A stretch of DNA of 64,000 nucleotides from positions 37,818,099 through 37,882,098 of the forward strand of contig NC_089744.1 in NCBI RefSeq assembly GCF_040412425.1, in the 5' to 3' direction. Within the stretch, counting starts at the first letter, position 1; each line of letters starts with the position of its first letter. Of the stretch, positions 11,328-23,000 are shown one piece after another. Source of the DNA: Macrobrachium rosenbergii. Lineage: Eukaryota; Arthropoda; Malacostraca; Decapoda; Palaemonidae. The position numbers and the translations under genes were made by a program. The notes beneath the pieces are model-generated. The model was given only the letters and a program-made list of their open reading frames with translations. It had not been told where the DNA came from and ran no database searches.

Positions 11328-12031
11328 TTACAGTGCACTTGTATCTTTCTGGACACACTCACCATTCAGGCACATGGCCAGGTTCGTGGGTTTTATATAA
11401 ACTTGCGTTACGAAGCGCTCCTCTTGTTGCCCACTGAGGACGTCAAGAAAGGGGAGGTGATGATTACTACAGTGTTCGATGGTAAATTTGAGGCTACTGT
11501 GGTCATGGAAGGCTTGTCGCAGGTGTTCTATTTCTTTCACCGTGCTGGCGTTTATGAAGATGTCATCAATATACCGGACACATATCCACAGTTCTCAATG
11601 GCAGCAAATACCCAGCGTTCCACAGCACCCATGTAGAAGATTGCGAAAAGTACTCCGAGGGGAGAACCCATAGCTACACCATCTTTTTGTATGTACATAT
11701 GGCCTCTGTGAGTAGAGAAAGGGGCCTTTTTTGTACAAATCTCGAGGATTGTTCGGAGGGCATGCTCGGGGATGTTTAATGGGGCCATGGGGTCATCTCC
11801 ATATACACAGTCCTGAATTATCTGAATTGTTTCATTCACGGGGACATTCGTGAAAAGGGACTCTACGTCCATCGATGCAATAACTCCTCCCTTGGGGGGG
11901 GTCGCTTTCAGGGCCTCTATGAACTCGACATAGGACTTCAAACTGTGGTCGTCTGGAACGTAAGGAATCAAAATAGCACTCAATTTCTTTGCGAGCTGGT
12001 ACGTAGGTGCAGGAATCTGGTTACGCCCCAT
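11328..12031 (-). pseudogene. PLE reverse transcriptase, frameshifted
   Basis: Two minus frames together cover the RT palm. The first (11552-12031) has MDVESLFTNVPVNETI (the first catalytic Asp motif) and QKDGVAMGSPLGVLFAIFYM (the MGSPLG motif typical of PLE). After a frameshift at about 11590-11600 the second frame supplies RYIDDIF, the catalytic YIDD box, then VKEIEHLRQAF, LKFTIE and LPFLDVL. The catalytic residues are all present, so decay is recent or modest, but the shift and the missing N-terminus make it non-functional. Confidence 0.8.
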
Positions 12032-12246
12032 TATTAACCAGATTCCTGCCCCTACGTACCAGCTCGCAAAGAAATTGAATGCTATTTTGACAACTTACGT
12101 TCCAGACGACCACAGTTTGAAGTCCTCTGCCGAGTTCATAGAAGCCCTGAAAGCAACACCCCCAGGAGGAGTTATTACATCGATGGATGTGGAGTCCTTC
12201 TTCACGAACGTCTCTGTGGATGAAACAATCCATATAATTCTGGATT
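12032..12246 (+). mobile_element. Inverted PLE reverse-transcriptase fragment
   Basis: On the plus strand this encodes IPAPTYQLAKKLNAIL, PDDHSLKS, EFIEALKATPP and SMDVESFFTNVSVDETI. It is the mirror image of 11810-12018 at about 90 percent identity by eye. The two arms meet with only about 13 bp between them (12023-12035), forming a head-to-head palindrome. The copy ends abruptly at a stop near 12246. Confidence 0.85.
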
Positions 12247-15200
12247 GAAACTTTTAAGTTAAAGGAAGTGTACTTACAGCTTGGTTTAATGACTACTCAA
12301 CTTTCTCACTGACTAAAGACAGATGAGAGGGTGAAACAAAGACATAGTCAGAGGCATGAGTACAAAAATGCTTCTATATAAGACCTAGGGATATGGCATG
12401 TGTGTGATCTCCTCTGGGTTTATAGGAACAACTTTTCTATGGTCCACTGGTGTTACATTTTGCACTTAAGCTGGGATGAATGTGAATTACCCTTGCAGGA
12501 TGGGCGTAGAGATGGAGGTCTTTCCTGCCCAGGCAAACCCTGTTAAATGTGCAGTGGCATAGTAAGCAAATGAAGCATACAAACAGCAAAAGTCTCTCTC
12601 AGTAATAATTCACTGAAATTTCTCTAGTTTCACCAGTTCGTTAGAATATGGAAATACGCTTGAATTTCAGGACCAAAGTAAATATTAGTAGCTGTAAAAA
12701 AAAAAAAAAATGAGACATCCAAAGGCAGATGTTTGTGAGAACAAATTGAAAACTGCATAGTATCAAGGATAGTGCAGAAATACACGAAAAAACAAACCCC
12801 TGAAGCTTAGCAAGAAAGAAAAACTGAACGAAATGCAAAATCCCCAAAGAGGAACCTAGTCAAGTAATTGAATAAACAGCCGTAATGAGATAAGGAGAAC
12901 TGAATACATTCACGGTAACCACAATGGGGCGGGCTTGGAGTTGGCTCCAGGACGCATAGTAGTCTACAAGTTACCTCGCAAACACTTTATCAAAACAGAC
13001 TGGCACACCAGATGGAAATGAGCTTGGACAGTGCAGAGAATGAGAAGATCATGGGATAATGGTGGAAGTGCTAACAACGTAATCCTGGAGAGCATGTACA
13101 AACCGTGTTCACTATGTGAAGTAATACAAAAGAAGGAAAGTAAATTAAGCGTTATGTTAGGGTGGATATGTGCAGTGGGAATCTCTGCGTTGAGAGCTGG
13201 TATGACTGGTATTTCGTTGTGCAAAAGTGAGAGAATATGTGATTATTTGGAGTTACAGTGAAAAAATAAAGTTCACTGAGCTACACTTGTAACGAAAATA
13301 AGGAAATGGGATGAGACCAAACCAGTTGGAGAAGTAGAAAGTCATCAAAATAAGAAGTAAACATAATTGGAATATAGGCAGGAGGTCTATAATGTAGAAG
13401 AAAGTATGTATAGAGGACTTGTTTAATGTCTAATCTTATAAAAGAAAGTGACAAAGTTATTAATAATGTTAAAAATCATAGTGATTGTGACTTTTGCTTA
13501 AAATAATCTTTTTTTTTCTTTTACAGTGTGTCATCCTTTGAGGTTCCATGGAAGCTTTTACCTCTCCAAGGAAATTATAGATGATACAAGTAACAAAATA
13601 TTTTTGTTAATGTGTATATTGATGACTTTTTTTAAAATATAAGTTTTCCTGTGCTTTTTGAGAATAATGAAACTATGGTTAATGAATTTGCACATAAATG
13701 CACACACACACACACACACCTTTTATCATGTGCTTGTCCTATATTTGTGTGTTACAGATTATAAATTGATTAGATGTGGTTTGGAATTAAGCAGGGAATC
13801 AGTGTGTATATACTTGAGTGACAATATATATGTATATATATATACAATATTTATATGTATGTATATGTATAAACATTTATATATAACATTACTTTTAGTG
13901 TATGATTCATTTTATGAAATGCACTTTTATTTATCCTAATAATTCTAAAGTGACACAACACTTGGAATAATCCAGAATTTGTTTGTACCTTAAGTAGTTT
14001 AGCTGGGCATAAATGATCACCATTTGATCTATAAATATGTAATGCTTGCAGCACACAAGAGAATCTTCATGCATACCAGTCTAAGAAACTGTTGATGTTG
14101 TTAAGGTAGTTCACAAGGAAATATTTTTCAATACTGTATGTACATGTATTTTCAACTTTGATGGCAGGTTAAAGTGAATATAAAGTATACATAATGCTGT
14201 TTTTGGTACCACGTAATGTAAACTGTGATTTTTTAAAATTTTCCCTCTGTATCAGTGAAAATAGTAATCTGAAATAGTGTAAAGTAACTGTGTACAAATG
14301 CATCTTTGTTTATCTGCAGTTGTTTACATTAGCTTTTCATCATGACTCAGAATTTCACTTTCACTGGTGCTGTGTTACATTACAATGGCAATTGCTCAGA
14401 CATTCACTCTTGGACTGGTGCTCATAGACACTAGAAGAATTCCTGTACTGTCAGCTGTTGATAAAATATAGGAGATGATTTTGTGATACTGGTTTGTTGC
14501 AAGGAAATGATTCATGGCAATAGCTGTTACTTGTTTATCAACCCACAAATGTAAGTTTGAATGTCTTAGCATGTGAAACTTGGGAAACTAATGTCCTGAA
14601 ATTTGCCGTGGGTTTGAGGTGAACTTAAGATATGTTTTAGGGATTTTGTTTACCTAATAGCCTAGTCTTTACAGTAAAACTAGACTATTTTGAGTTACTG
14701 AATTTTATGCCTTATTGCACAGTCTTTCCATTCTAACATAATGTTGGAATTTTTCACAATCAGGGTTTAGTGAATTTCACTGGCTGTTATTACAATGGGT
14801 TTATGTTTATTCATCAGTTCCTGTAATATAATTGGTAACTAACCACATAACTATTATTCTTACTTGAAGTTGCAGTTTTGAAAATCAGTATTGTGGATCT
14901 TTGTTGTTTTGTGAATAAATTACAGGCTGACTTTTTTTTCTCTTGACGAGAAGGCTAATTGAAGATATTGAATATATTAAACAGTGGTTGGGTATGAGTG
15001 AACTTACTTTGTTAGTTGTTGAGAGAAAATTTAGGTGTGCCTGTGAAAATGTAAATAATGAACGTGTAGGGATTATGGCAGGAAGGGAATGTAGAAATAT
15101 TGTTGCACATTGATGTAAGAGAGTAAAATACCGATGTAAGAGAATAAACTACCAAACTGTTATTTCTGTGTAGGATAAATATGACTTTAAGATTGGCTTT

Positions 15201-16370
15201 GTGAATATTTAATTTGGTAACATGTCAAAAGTGCAAATTAAGATGATGAGTGATTAGTTTTCATGTTTTCAAGGAATAGGAAGAATATCCTTTATAAGTA
15301 GGGCAATTCAGAATGTTTAAGATGTAGATTTATGTTATAAAGGTGGTGAAAGGATTTTGAATAGGGTGTTTGTAGGGCTCTACTTTTATATGAGTAAAAG
15401 TGAAAATATTGTTAATGTAATAAAATTTGATGTTAAATTGTTTTATGAAATGTGAAAATCAGCATAAAACATATATGAAAACAAAGACTTGTAATATCCA
15501 AATTTGCAGCTATGTACATAAAAGAATAAAGATCTGTTCATGATTTAAAATTGGTGAATATAAATTCAAAACTGACATTGAGTTTCATTTTGTAAGATAA
15601 AAGCATAACTTGGTTCTCATTCTGCAAATGGAATCAACATTTGCAAGTGAATATTTAACCCCTCCACTCTGAATTATTTGCTGGTGAGACCATTTTTAGC
15701 CAGAAAGTGGGACTTTCTAAGGTTATCAACAATTGATTCAGTATTATATATAGTTAAGCTTTTTTATTTTTGTCAAAGTTAAAACAAAATTTTCGTAGAA
15801 TGAATTTTTTAAGTCCTTTAAAAGCAAGATATGTTTCTCATAATTTTTATTTTATGATAAGTAAAACAGCTAACTCTTTTAAGTCAATTAAAAATATACA
15901 AGCAGGTTTTAATAAAACATTGTGTTTTTCAGAATGATTTGAAGAGGTTGAAAATCACTTGAGTGTAAGGTATAGCAGCCATCTGATCTGCTTTTTGTAG
16001 CTGTGTAAGTGGTATGTGCAGATCAGATTCTTTATTATTCATACAACTGAAACGTACAACAAACAAACCTCGTGATTTAGCAGCTATAATGCACAATTGA
16101 GTGCAAATTATCTTAAGCTGATCAATCCAGGTTGAGACCTTCCTTGCCTGTGGGTGTTCTCCATCTCTCTTCTGATATGTCTCAGCACAGCTTTGGTATT
16201 CCCCCTGACCCCTAGCCCCTTTTCATTGGGTGGGGGTCTTTAGAGAGAAGTACAAGGGTCAAAATCATAGTTGGGTCCTAAATAGTTCTAAATTGAATTA
16301 GCTAGGCTTACATTTTCTGCTTCATTTTCTCCTCATCCTCTATTAGGATGGACCTTTTGTTGACAACTGT
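12247..16370. other. No gene seen
   Basis: AT-rich DNA without coding-like frames, recognisable repeats or transposon ends. A (CA)n run of about 10 dinucleotides is at 13700-13719 and (TATA)-rich DNA at 13826-13885. The 13031-13261 and 13658-13939 frames look like chance. Confidence 0.55.
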
Positions 16371-16373
16371 AGT

Positions 16374-17211
16374 TTAATATGATTCTCCTATTCCTGGCTG
16401 GGCTTTCCTTTTCCTTATTGCTTTCAACCTAAAATCTGCCACTACTAGTTTATGTTGAGCTACAACAGATTCATTTGGAATAGCCTTACAATCCCTAATG
16501 ATTTTCTTATCTTCCTTCCTAACCAAAACGTAATCAATTTGTGTCTCATTTTGTCCACTTTTGTATGTTACCAGATGACTTCTCTTTTTCTCATACTGTG
16601 TATTCAAGACTACCAGATTCATAGCTTCTGCTAATTCCAACAATCTATAACCTTCCTTGTTTCTTCTTCCAAAACCTCTTCCTCCATGTATTCCTTCAAA
16701 GCCATCAGAACTCTCACCTACATGGGCATTCATGTCCCCAGATAACACTAATAGTTCACTTCTTGGAACTCTTTCTATATATCCTACTAATTTCCCCCTG
16801 AATTCCTCCTTCTCCTCTTCACTACACCCTTGTTGAGGAGCGTATGCCGAAATGATATGCCATACTGTCTTATCTTTGACAAACTTTAAGCCCATGAGCC
16901 TGTCACTGATACGCTGGACCTCTGTGACATTTTCCTGCAAATCTGGATGGAGAATAATTCCTACTCCATTTCTCCTTGTATTTTCCCCGAGTAGTAAACT
17001 TCATATCCGTTTCCAAGCTTTCTTGCACTTTTCCCCTTCCATTTAGTCTCTTGTATACATAGAATCATAATTTTTCTTCTCTGCATGACATCAACCAACT
17101 CTCTTTCCTTTCCTGTGAGGCTACCAACATTCCAATTTCCAATTGTCATCTTTCTTTTCTTTTCCCAATCCTTTCTCCTCACTAACTTCTTTAGCTTCAG
17201 TCTTGACTTCT
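16374..17211 (-). pseudogene. RTE-like LINE endonuclease (EEP domain), frameshifted
   Basis: The minus strand encodes an apurinic-endonuclease-like domain in two frames. The first (to 16961) has MTIGNWNVGSLTGK, then VDVMQRRKIMILCIQETKWK (the catalytic Glu motif QETKW) and GYEVYYSG. A frameshift at about 16990 leads to the second (16374-16940), with VWHIISAYAPQQG, LLVLSGDMNAHVG (the GDxN motif), ETQIDYVLVR (the IDYxxxR motif) and a C-terminal basic region before a stop. No reverse transcriptase follows: sequence below 16374 decays. The family is the RTE/BovB-like type often annotated as craniofacial development protein 2-like. Its N-terminus is fused to the 5' end of a PVF-like gene copy (see 17212-17290). 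Confidence 0.85.
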
Positions 17212-17290
17212 GCGGCATCGCCATATTCTGTCCAGGGTCAGTCTGCATCTGAGGCGCTCGAGTCTCGACTGGGACCTTTTATACATTTTA
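17212..17290 (-). pseudogene. 5' end of a fourth PVF-like gene, truncated by the LINE
   Basis: Read on the minus strand, TATAAAAGG at 17276-17284 is followed by GTCCCAGTCGAGACTCGAG and, at 17224, an ATG in CAGAATATGGCGATGCCG. This matches the promoter, leader and first codons of the PVF-like genes at 19776, 43099 and 55743 (CAGAATATG or CAGGATATG at the start, same 49-60 bp TATA-to-ATG distance). After about five or six codons the match stops and the frame continues into the LINE endonuclease. The result is a chimeric frame that would be transcribed from the PVF-like promoter. Confidence 0.7.
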
Positions 17291-17344
17291 TACAGTATAT
17301 ATACACTCCAGTAATACCCAGAATTCAATTTTTTTTATTTGTTA

Positions 17345-17560
17345 ATAACAATACGCTTCTCCTGGCATTTTTAATGTTTTGTTCATCGGACCATATTCGC
17401 TTTTTTCCATACTTTGTATTCAGCAGGCGATATTCGCTTTTCTTTTCAGATTTTGAATTTTTATTCATCAGTCACTTTGATGGCCACGGAACACGGCGTT
17501 GTTCGCTTTATTCCTCACATTGTGAATGTTTCATTCTTCCGTCCCTGTGTTAACTTAAAC
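17345..17560. repeat. Degenerate 5'-flank minisatellite (copy 1)
   Basis: Several imperfect units built from CATCAGGCGATATTCGCTTT and TTCTCGGATTTTGAATG. The same array lies upstream (to the right) of the other PVF-like promoters and gene-deleted units. Confidence 0.7.
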
Positions 17561-17623
17561 TAGGATGATTTTTATTTCAGTAGAAGAATTACTCTTCATT
17601 ATGGGCAACTTGTGTAAAGGACT

Positions 17624-17818
17624 TTGAATTTCAAGTTTCCAAAGAATACGTTAGTTTCTCACCACACAGTGGCATTTTGCGCAATATGGTCAGCAGGAGA
17701 GATTATCAAAATCATGGCACGGAAGAAATTCGTCAGTTACCGCCGAATTTTCATAAATCGATTTGTGAATGCATTGTTAGAACATGACTTGTGTTATGAA
17801 CCTCAAAGAAGTAAATAA
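17624..17818 (+). CDS. Small recurring ORF of unknown function (copy 1)
   Basis: The plus strand encodes a peptide whose last 45 or so residues (CAIWSAGEIIKIMARKKFVS, then RRIFINRFVNALLEHDLCYE) recur at 41367-41512 and 53487-53639 inside the same duplicated block. The shared frame ends in SK and a stop each time. Upstream of the conserved part in the other two copies is TTTTCACAG, a possible 3' splice site, so this may be a terminal exon rather than a complete gene. No domain is recognised, and conservation may simply reflect recent duplication. It sits downstream of the PVF-like gene in opposite orientation. Confidence 0.25.
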   Translation: MNFKFPKNTLVSHHTVAFCAIWSAGEIIKIMARKKFVSYRRIFINRFVNALLEHDLCYEPQRSK

Positions 17819-18809
17819 TTAAAGAGGAGATAGGCTAAGAAATTACTTAAAAATGAAAACAGTAACCACGAAAGTTAGAGGTTTTCGCCATCCTCAAAAA
17901 CTTAAGACTTTTTGAACACACCTCATCACAGCACATCTAACTGCAGAAATGTTTCAACCAAAATAAGCATTTTTAAAAGGCTGTCTTTATTCTGGCAGAG
18001 GAGGAACAAACCACAGTACTAAAAAATAGAATAAAACTGTCTGTTTCTTAAAGGTATAGAAATATAAAGAGCAACAGAAGTGCTAAAAACAATAATTGTT
18101 TTAGTAATAATGACCAAGATTATGATAATTGAATAAAAAAACACAAAAACGGTAAAAGTGGTATTTAAAGGTAATGAGGAATAATATGGAATATGTCAAA
18201 ATGGTTGTAATTGAATTATGAGTTACGATGAGATTTCAGATGTTGAATTCATTAGCCACAAGAAGTGGTGATTCATTTCATTACTTCTCTGTAATGTTTT
18301 CGTTACTTCTCTGTAATGTTTTCTTAAAAGTTTAAACTATGAAAGGCAGAAGGTTAAATAAAAGACCAATTAAACTTCGTCTTTTTATTCATATAAAAAC
18401 CAAAACACACTAATATTAATTTTTAGAATACTTCAATACAGATTACAAAAATGCACATTTGCATCCATATGCTACTATAGTATGTGAACAGTTAAATAGG
18501 CTGATATTATGAAATAAACAGGTTTTCCATAACCACAAACGTGGTACAGAGCACTGTCAATTTTTCACTGTAAAATGTTATTTACGTCACAGAACGAACC
18601 ACATTTTGCAAAAATGGCTGTTTAATTATATTCTTCATCTACTTCTTATCAATTTGCAATTCTCGCATTTTTAAGATTTAAAGATTTAAAGAAATTAATT
18701 ACCCAATCCATATTCGTTATATCCCAAGATTTTATAATAGTTTCTTTTAAAAAAAATTGAACTATCAAAACAGAAGGTAAAATAAAAGACCAATTAAACT
18801 TCATCTTTT

Positions 18810-18815
18810 TTTATT
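18810..18815 (-). promoter_or_regulatory. Candidate polyadenylation signal of PVF-like copy 1
   Basis: AATAAA on the minus strand, about 370 bp downstream of the stop codon of 19186-19776. It is preserved in the equivalent place of copy 3 (54736-54741). A second one lies near 18385. Which is used cannot be told from sequence. Confidence 0.4.
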
Positions 18816-19185
18816 CATATAAAAAGTAAAAGATTATACTAATATTAATTTTTAGAATGCTTCAATACAAAGTACAAAAATGCACATACGCATCAGTATG
18901 CTACAATATAAATAGTTAATTAGGTTAATGTTAAGAATTAAATAGGTTTTCCATACCCGCAAACACAATACACAGTATTACTCTCAATTTATCACGGAAA
19001 AACGATCGTAACGTCACAAAACGAACCACGTTTCGCAAAAATGCCTAATTAATTGTAATGGTAGATAATCACGTATGATTAAAAAACTACTTAAGGAACA
19101 AGAAACGCCATTCATTTACAAGAGTTAAAACAGTATAGTGACTATATTAGGCTATGTACTGCAGTATCTACTCTTAGGTATTGTA

Positions 19186-19776
19186 TCAGGCAGTAAAATG
19201 ATTCACTCGCTTTGAAGGTCTTCGGCACACACATTCAGAATGCTCATCAAATGTTCTGTTTGCATACTTAAGCTCATGACCGCGCTTGTAAAGGAGGGTT
19301 ATTTCCTTTTTTGTTATTCTGGCAGGTTGGCATTTGCCCTTAACGCAATAGCTGTGCCATGGTGAGCAGCGTCTGAGCACAACCTGCTGTTGAAGCAAGT
19401 GCTCGTCCAGCAAGGCGTCTTCAGGCGCCAGGAGTGTTTCAACTCTCACAACAGCTGGCCGAGGATGGCAACCAACTTGTTCTAGCTCACGATTCTGTTT
19501 TGCGATTTGTTGGTCGTCATCATAATCCCTTGAATAATTCTTATCTTGTTCGGTGGTCGCCACATTAGTCATCTCTGTGGGGTTCCGATTCCTCAAATTA
19601 ATTGAGTCGTTGTAGTGGTTAATAGTACAAGAGTTACATCCAATGAAGTAGCCTAAAACACCGGCGACGATTATTACTGCTAAGACTAGTAAACAAGCTA
19701 AATATATCTTTGTTTTATTCTTGGCTATGGTCTCCCAACCACAAGGAGCTGTATCAGAGGCAGTGAGCATTGTCAT
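19186..19776 (-). CDS. Membrane-anchored PDGF/VEGF-like cystine-knot protein (copy 1)
   Basis: The 196-residue product has a short N-terminal tail, one hydrophobic segment at about 24-46 (IYLACLLVLAVIIVAGVLGY) and an extracellular part, so a type II membrane topology is predicted. An acidic stretch (RDYDDDQQ, 83-90) is followed by a candidate growth-factor domain at 101-188: Cys103 in GCHPRP, Cys137 in LRRC, Cys144, Cys149, then ECVC with Cys182 and Cys184. The six match the knot cysteines of VEGF/PDGF (last spacing 33 and C-x-C as in VEGF). The two interchain cysteines and the RCxGCC signature are absent. Sequons NDS, NYS and NRT are present. The ATG at 19800 is not conserved in sister copies; 19776 is, and lies 49 bp below the TATA box. 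Secreted PVFs act on receptor tyrosine kinases; here function is inferred. Another cystine-knot family is possible. Confidence 0.6.
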   Translation of the reverse strand: MTMLTASDTAPCGWETIAKNKTKIYLACLLVLAVIIVAGVLGYFIGCNSCTINHYNDSINLRNRNPTEMTNVATTEQDKNYSRDYDDDQQIAKQNRELEQVGCHPRPAVVRVETLLAPEDALLDEHLLQQQVVLRRCSPWHSYCVKGKCQPARITKKEITLLYKRGHELKYANRTFDEHSECVCRRPSKRVNHFTA

Positions 19777-19824
19777 ATTCTGTCTAGCGTCAATCTCCAT
19801 TTTAGCTGCTGCTCGACTGGGATC

Positions 19825-19833
19825 CTTTATATA
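19825..19833 (-). promoter_or_regulatory. TATA box of PVF-like copy 1
   Basis: TATATAAAG on the minus strand, followed by GATCCCAGTCGAGC, is conserved with the other copies. Transcription starting about 30 bp downstream would begin near 19800, which supports the internal ATG at 19776 as the real start. Confidence 0.75.
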
Positions 19834-19929
19834 AACTCAGGTACAACCAAAATACACTTTTTAATTTTTTTTATTTTGTTACCAATAAATTTCTAAATTT
19901 TTAAATTTTTTAATTTTTTCATTTTTCAC

Positions 19930-20090
19930 CAATTCACCTCTCCTCGCATTTTGAAAGTTTTTTCATCAGGTGCTATTTGCTTTTCTCCTCATTTTTTTCA
20001 CCAAGCGATATTCGGTTTCCTTCTCGGATTTTGAATGTTTTTTCATCAGGCGATATTTGCTTTTTTTGAACTGTCATTTTCAATTTCAGT
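19930..20090. repeat. Degenerate 5'-flank minisatellite (copy 2)
   Basis: Repeated TTTTCATCAGG, CGATATTCG and CTCGGATTTTGAATG words upstream of PVF-like copy 1, matching 17345-17560, 37690-37870, 45555-45774 and 49460-49679. Confidence 0.7.
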
Positions 20091-20099
20091 AAAGCTACT

Positions 20100-23000
20100 C
20101 TTACTTTAACTCATGTAATGGACTTTGAAATTCAGTTTTCCAAAGAATAATTTCAGTAAAGCTACTCTTACTTTAACTCATGTAATGGACTTTGATAATT
20201 CAGGTTTCCGAAGAATATGTTGGTTTTCCACCAAATAACCCACTTTATCACTTTATGGAGGCCAGTGATTTTGCGTCTTGCGTCGCCATAGGGGAGGCAC
20301 AAACTCAAGACTTATGAGTGGCATTACAAAACTACCATTGTGCACTTCAAGTGATAAATTTTAGAAGTGTGTAATTGTTCTTCAAGTGGTAAATTTTAGA
20401 AGTGTACTTATTACACGGCATGGCAAATTCTGTAAATGTGTTTTTCTATGTAGCATGGTAACTTTTAACTTTTAAAATATATTTTTTCTTTTACCATGAA
20501 ATAGCCCACACCACCGCAAGTTTCCAAAGAATATGTTGGTTTTCCACCAAATAGCCACAAACTACACCACCGACCATTGTGCATTTCAAGTGGTAAATTT
20601 TTTAGCTTTATTATGTAGCATGGTAACTATTTACTTTTAACTCTTAGAAATGTATTTTTTTCTTTTTCTATGACTTGTATCCTATATTTTGAACCCCATA
20701 AACACTATACGCAAATCATGATTCTTATATTAATGAATTTCATTTTAACTTCTTTCCCCTTAGATTAATGAATTTCTGTTCTGAAATATTGAACCCCATG
20801 AACATATTGACGCAGAAAGCACATTAGAAGGGGGTTAGGAAGTATTTAAAAATGATTTCTTAAAATTCTTTCCATGATTCTTAGATTAATGAATTTCATT
20901 TTAACTTCTTTCCCCTTGCATCGGCCGTAGGTTATTTTTTAAAAAGATAAAAAGAAAATGCTGTGAAAATACATATTTCGGTATATTTTGTATTAAAAAA
21001 TGAAAATTATGTGACACAGGAAGCACATTAGAAGGGGTTAGGAAGTATTTAAAAATGATTTGTATCCTACATTTTTGGAAAGAGCTCTTCATTCTCGTTA
21101 CTTTGAACCCCATAAACACTATGCGCAAGATTGTGATTCATAGATTAATGAATTTCATTTTAACTTCTTTCCCCTGCAAAATCATGATTCTTAGATTAAT
21201 GAATTTCATTTTAATTTGTTTCCCCTTGCAGTGGCCGCGATGACATTTCAATTTGAATACCACAAACACTGCTCTGAAATAAATATTGACACAGAAAGAT
21301 TTAAAAATCGACATCGTAGGTCATTTTTTAAAAAGATAAGAAGAAAAATTTTTTTTGATTGACATCAGTGTGTCGGTAGTAACCCGAATGGTGCCGTGGT
21401 CACAAACACTAAGCCAATATGAACATCAAATCAAATGAGAGCGACGGTTTTGTGTTCATTCGTCATATTTGAGGTTAAATTCAATAATTCAATGACATAT
21501 TTTTCACTCGTTAGCAAATTAACATCAGTCACCAAGTAAAATAGATCTTCTTCGTCGGAGGAATGGCGGGAAAATTAGCGAATTAACAAAACACTTGATT
21601 CATAACAAATTAACATCAGAGTAAATTAACATCAGTTAAATTCATAACAAAATAACATCAGAGTAAATTAACATCAGTTAAATTAACAAAACACTTGATT
21701 CATAGCAAATTAACATCAGTCACGAAGTCATCAGTCACGAAGTAGAATACATCTTCGTCGGAGAAATGGCGGGAAAATGAAAATCATTGCTGTTGAGTGG
21801 GAGTACAGTAAAGATGTGTTAATAGAATAGTAAAAAATGGTAATAATGCACATGATGATAAAAACTCCCGTCCTAAGGTAACTACGGCTGAGAACAAACA
21901 AACAGGCGCTATATTTTCAATTTCAGTAACGCAACTCTTTATCTAACTCGTGAAATGGACAGTTAAATGGACTTTGAAATTCAAGTTTCCAAAGAATATG
22001 TTGGTTTTCCACCAAATAGCTACAAACTACACCATTGTGCACTTCAAGTGGTAAAAAATTTTAACTTTATTATGTAGCATGGTAACTATTTACTTATAAC
22101 TCTTATAAATGTATTTTTTTCTTCTATGACTTGTATCCTATATTTTGAACCCCATAAACACTATACGCAAATCATGATTCTTAGATTAATGGATTTCATT
22201 TTAAATTCTTTTCCCTTAGATTAATGAATTTCTGCTCTGAAATATTGACAGAAAGCACATGGAAAAAGAGTCATTTTAACTTCTTTTCCCTTACATTAAT
22301 GAATTTCTGAAAATCATGATTCTTAGATGAATGAATTTCATTTTAACTTCTTTTCCGTTAGATTAATGAATTTCTGCTCTGAAGTATTGGCAGAAAACAC
22401 ATTAGAAAAGAGCTCTTCATTCTCGTTATTTTGAACCCCATAAACACTGCGCAAAATCAAATCAGATTAATGAATTTCGTTTTAACTTCTTTCCCCTTGC
22501 ATTGGCCGCAATGATATTTCAATCTGAATACCATAAACACTGCTCTGAAATAAATATTGACACAGAAAGATTTTAAAAAATCGACATCCTAGGTATGAAA
22601 ATATATATTTTCTATTAATATTATTCTATGAAAAAATGAAAATTATGCATAAAATATGTATTATTCTATTAAAAAATTCTATTATAATAATAAAGTTGTG
22701 TCCATAAAACCGATATACATTTTTTTTTATCGTGTAATAATAAAGTTAAAATATATATCTTCTATTCTATTAAAAAATTCTATTATAATAATAAAGTTGT
22801 GACCATAAAACCGATATACATTTTTCTCGTATAATAATAAAGTTATGTAAAAAATTTTAACTTTATTATGTAGCATGGTAACTATTTACTTATAACTCTT
22901 AGAAATGTATTTTTTCTTTTTCTATGACTTGTATCCTATATTTTGAACCCCATAAACACTATACGCAAATCATGATTCTTAGATTAATGGATTTCATTTT

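Larger units (their letters stand above)
10560..12031 (-). mobile_element. Penelope-like element with reverse transcriptase and GIY-YIG (copy 2)
   Basis: Read on the minus strand from 12031, the order is reverse transcriptase (11328-12031), linker, GIY-YIG endonuclease (10767-11120) and a Pro-rich 3' tail to about 10560. This is the canonical PLE order. It lies head-to-tail with copy 1, with the pogo-like element at 9368-10549 between them. Several frameshifts show it is inactive. The N-terminal part of the ORF is missing: the element is cut at 12031, where an inverted PLE fragment begins. Confidence 0.85.
17640..20100. repeat. Segmental duplication unit carrying PVF-like gene (copy 1)
   Basis: This block (small plus ORF, long 3' flank, PVF-like gene, promoter, 5' minisatellite) recurs at 41090-43170 and 53215-55810. 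The 3' flank contains two related sub-blocks at about 18360-18560 and 18780-18960, each starting with a TTTTTATTCATATAAAA-type segment. Confidence 0.85.
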
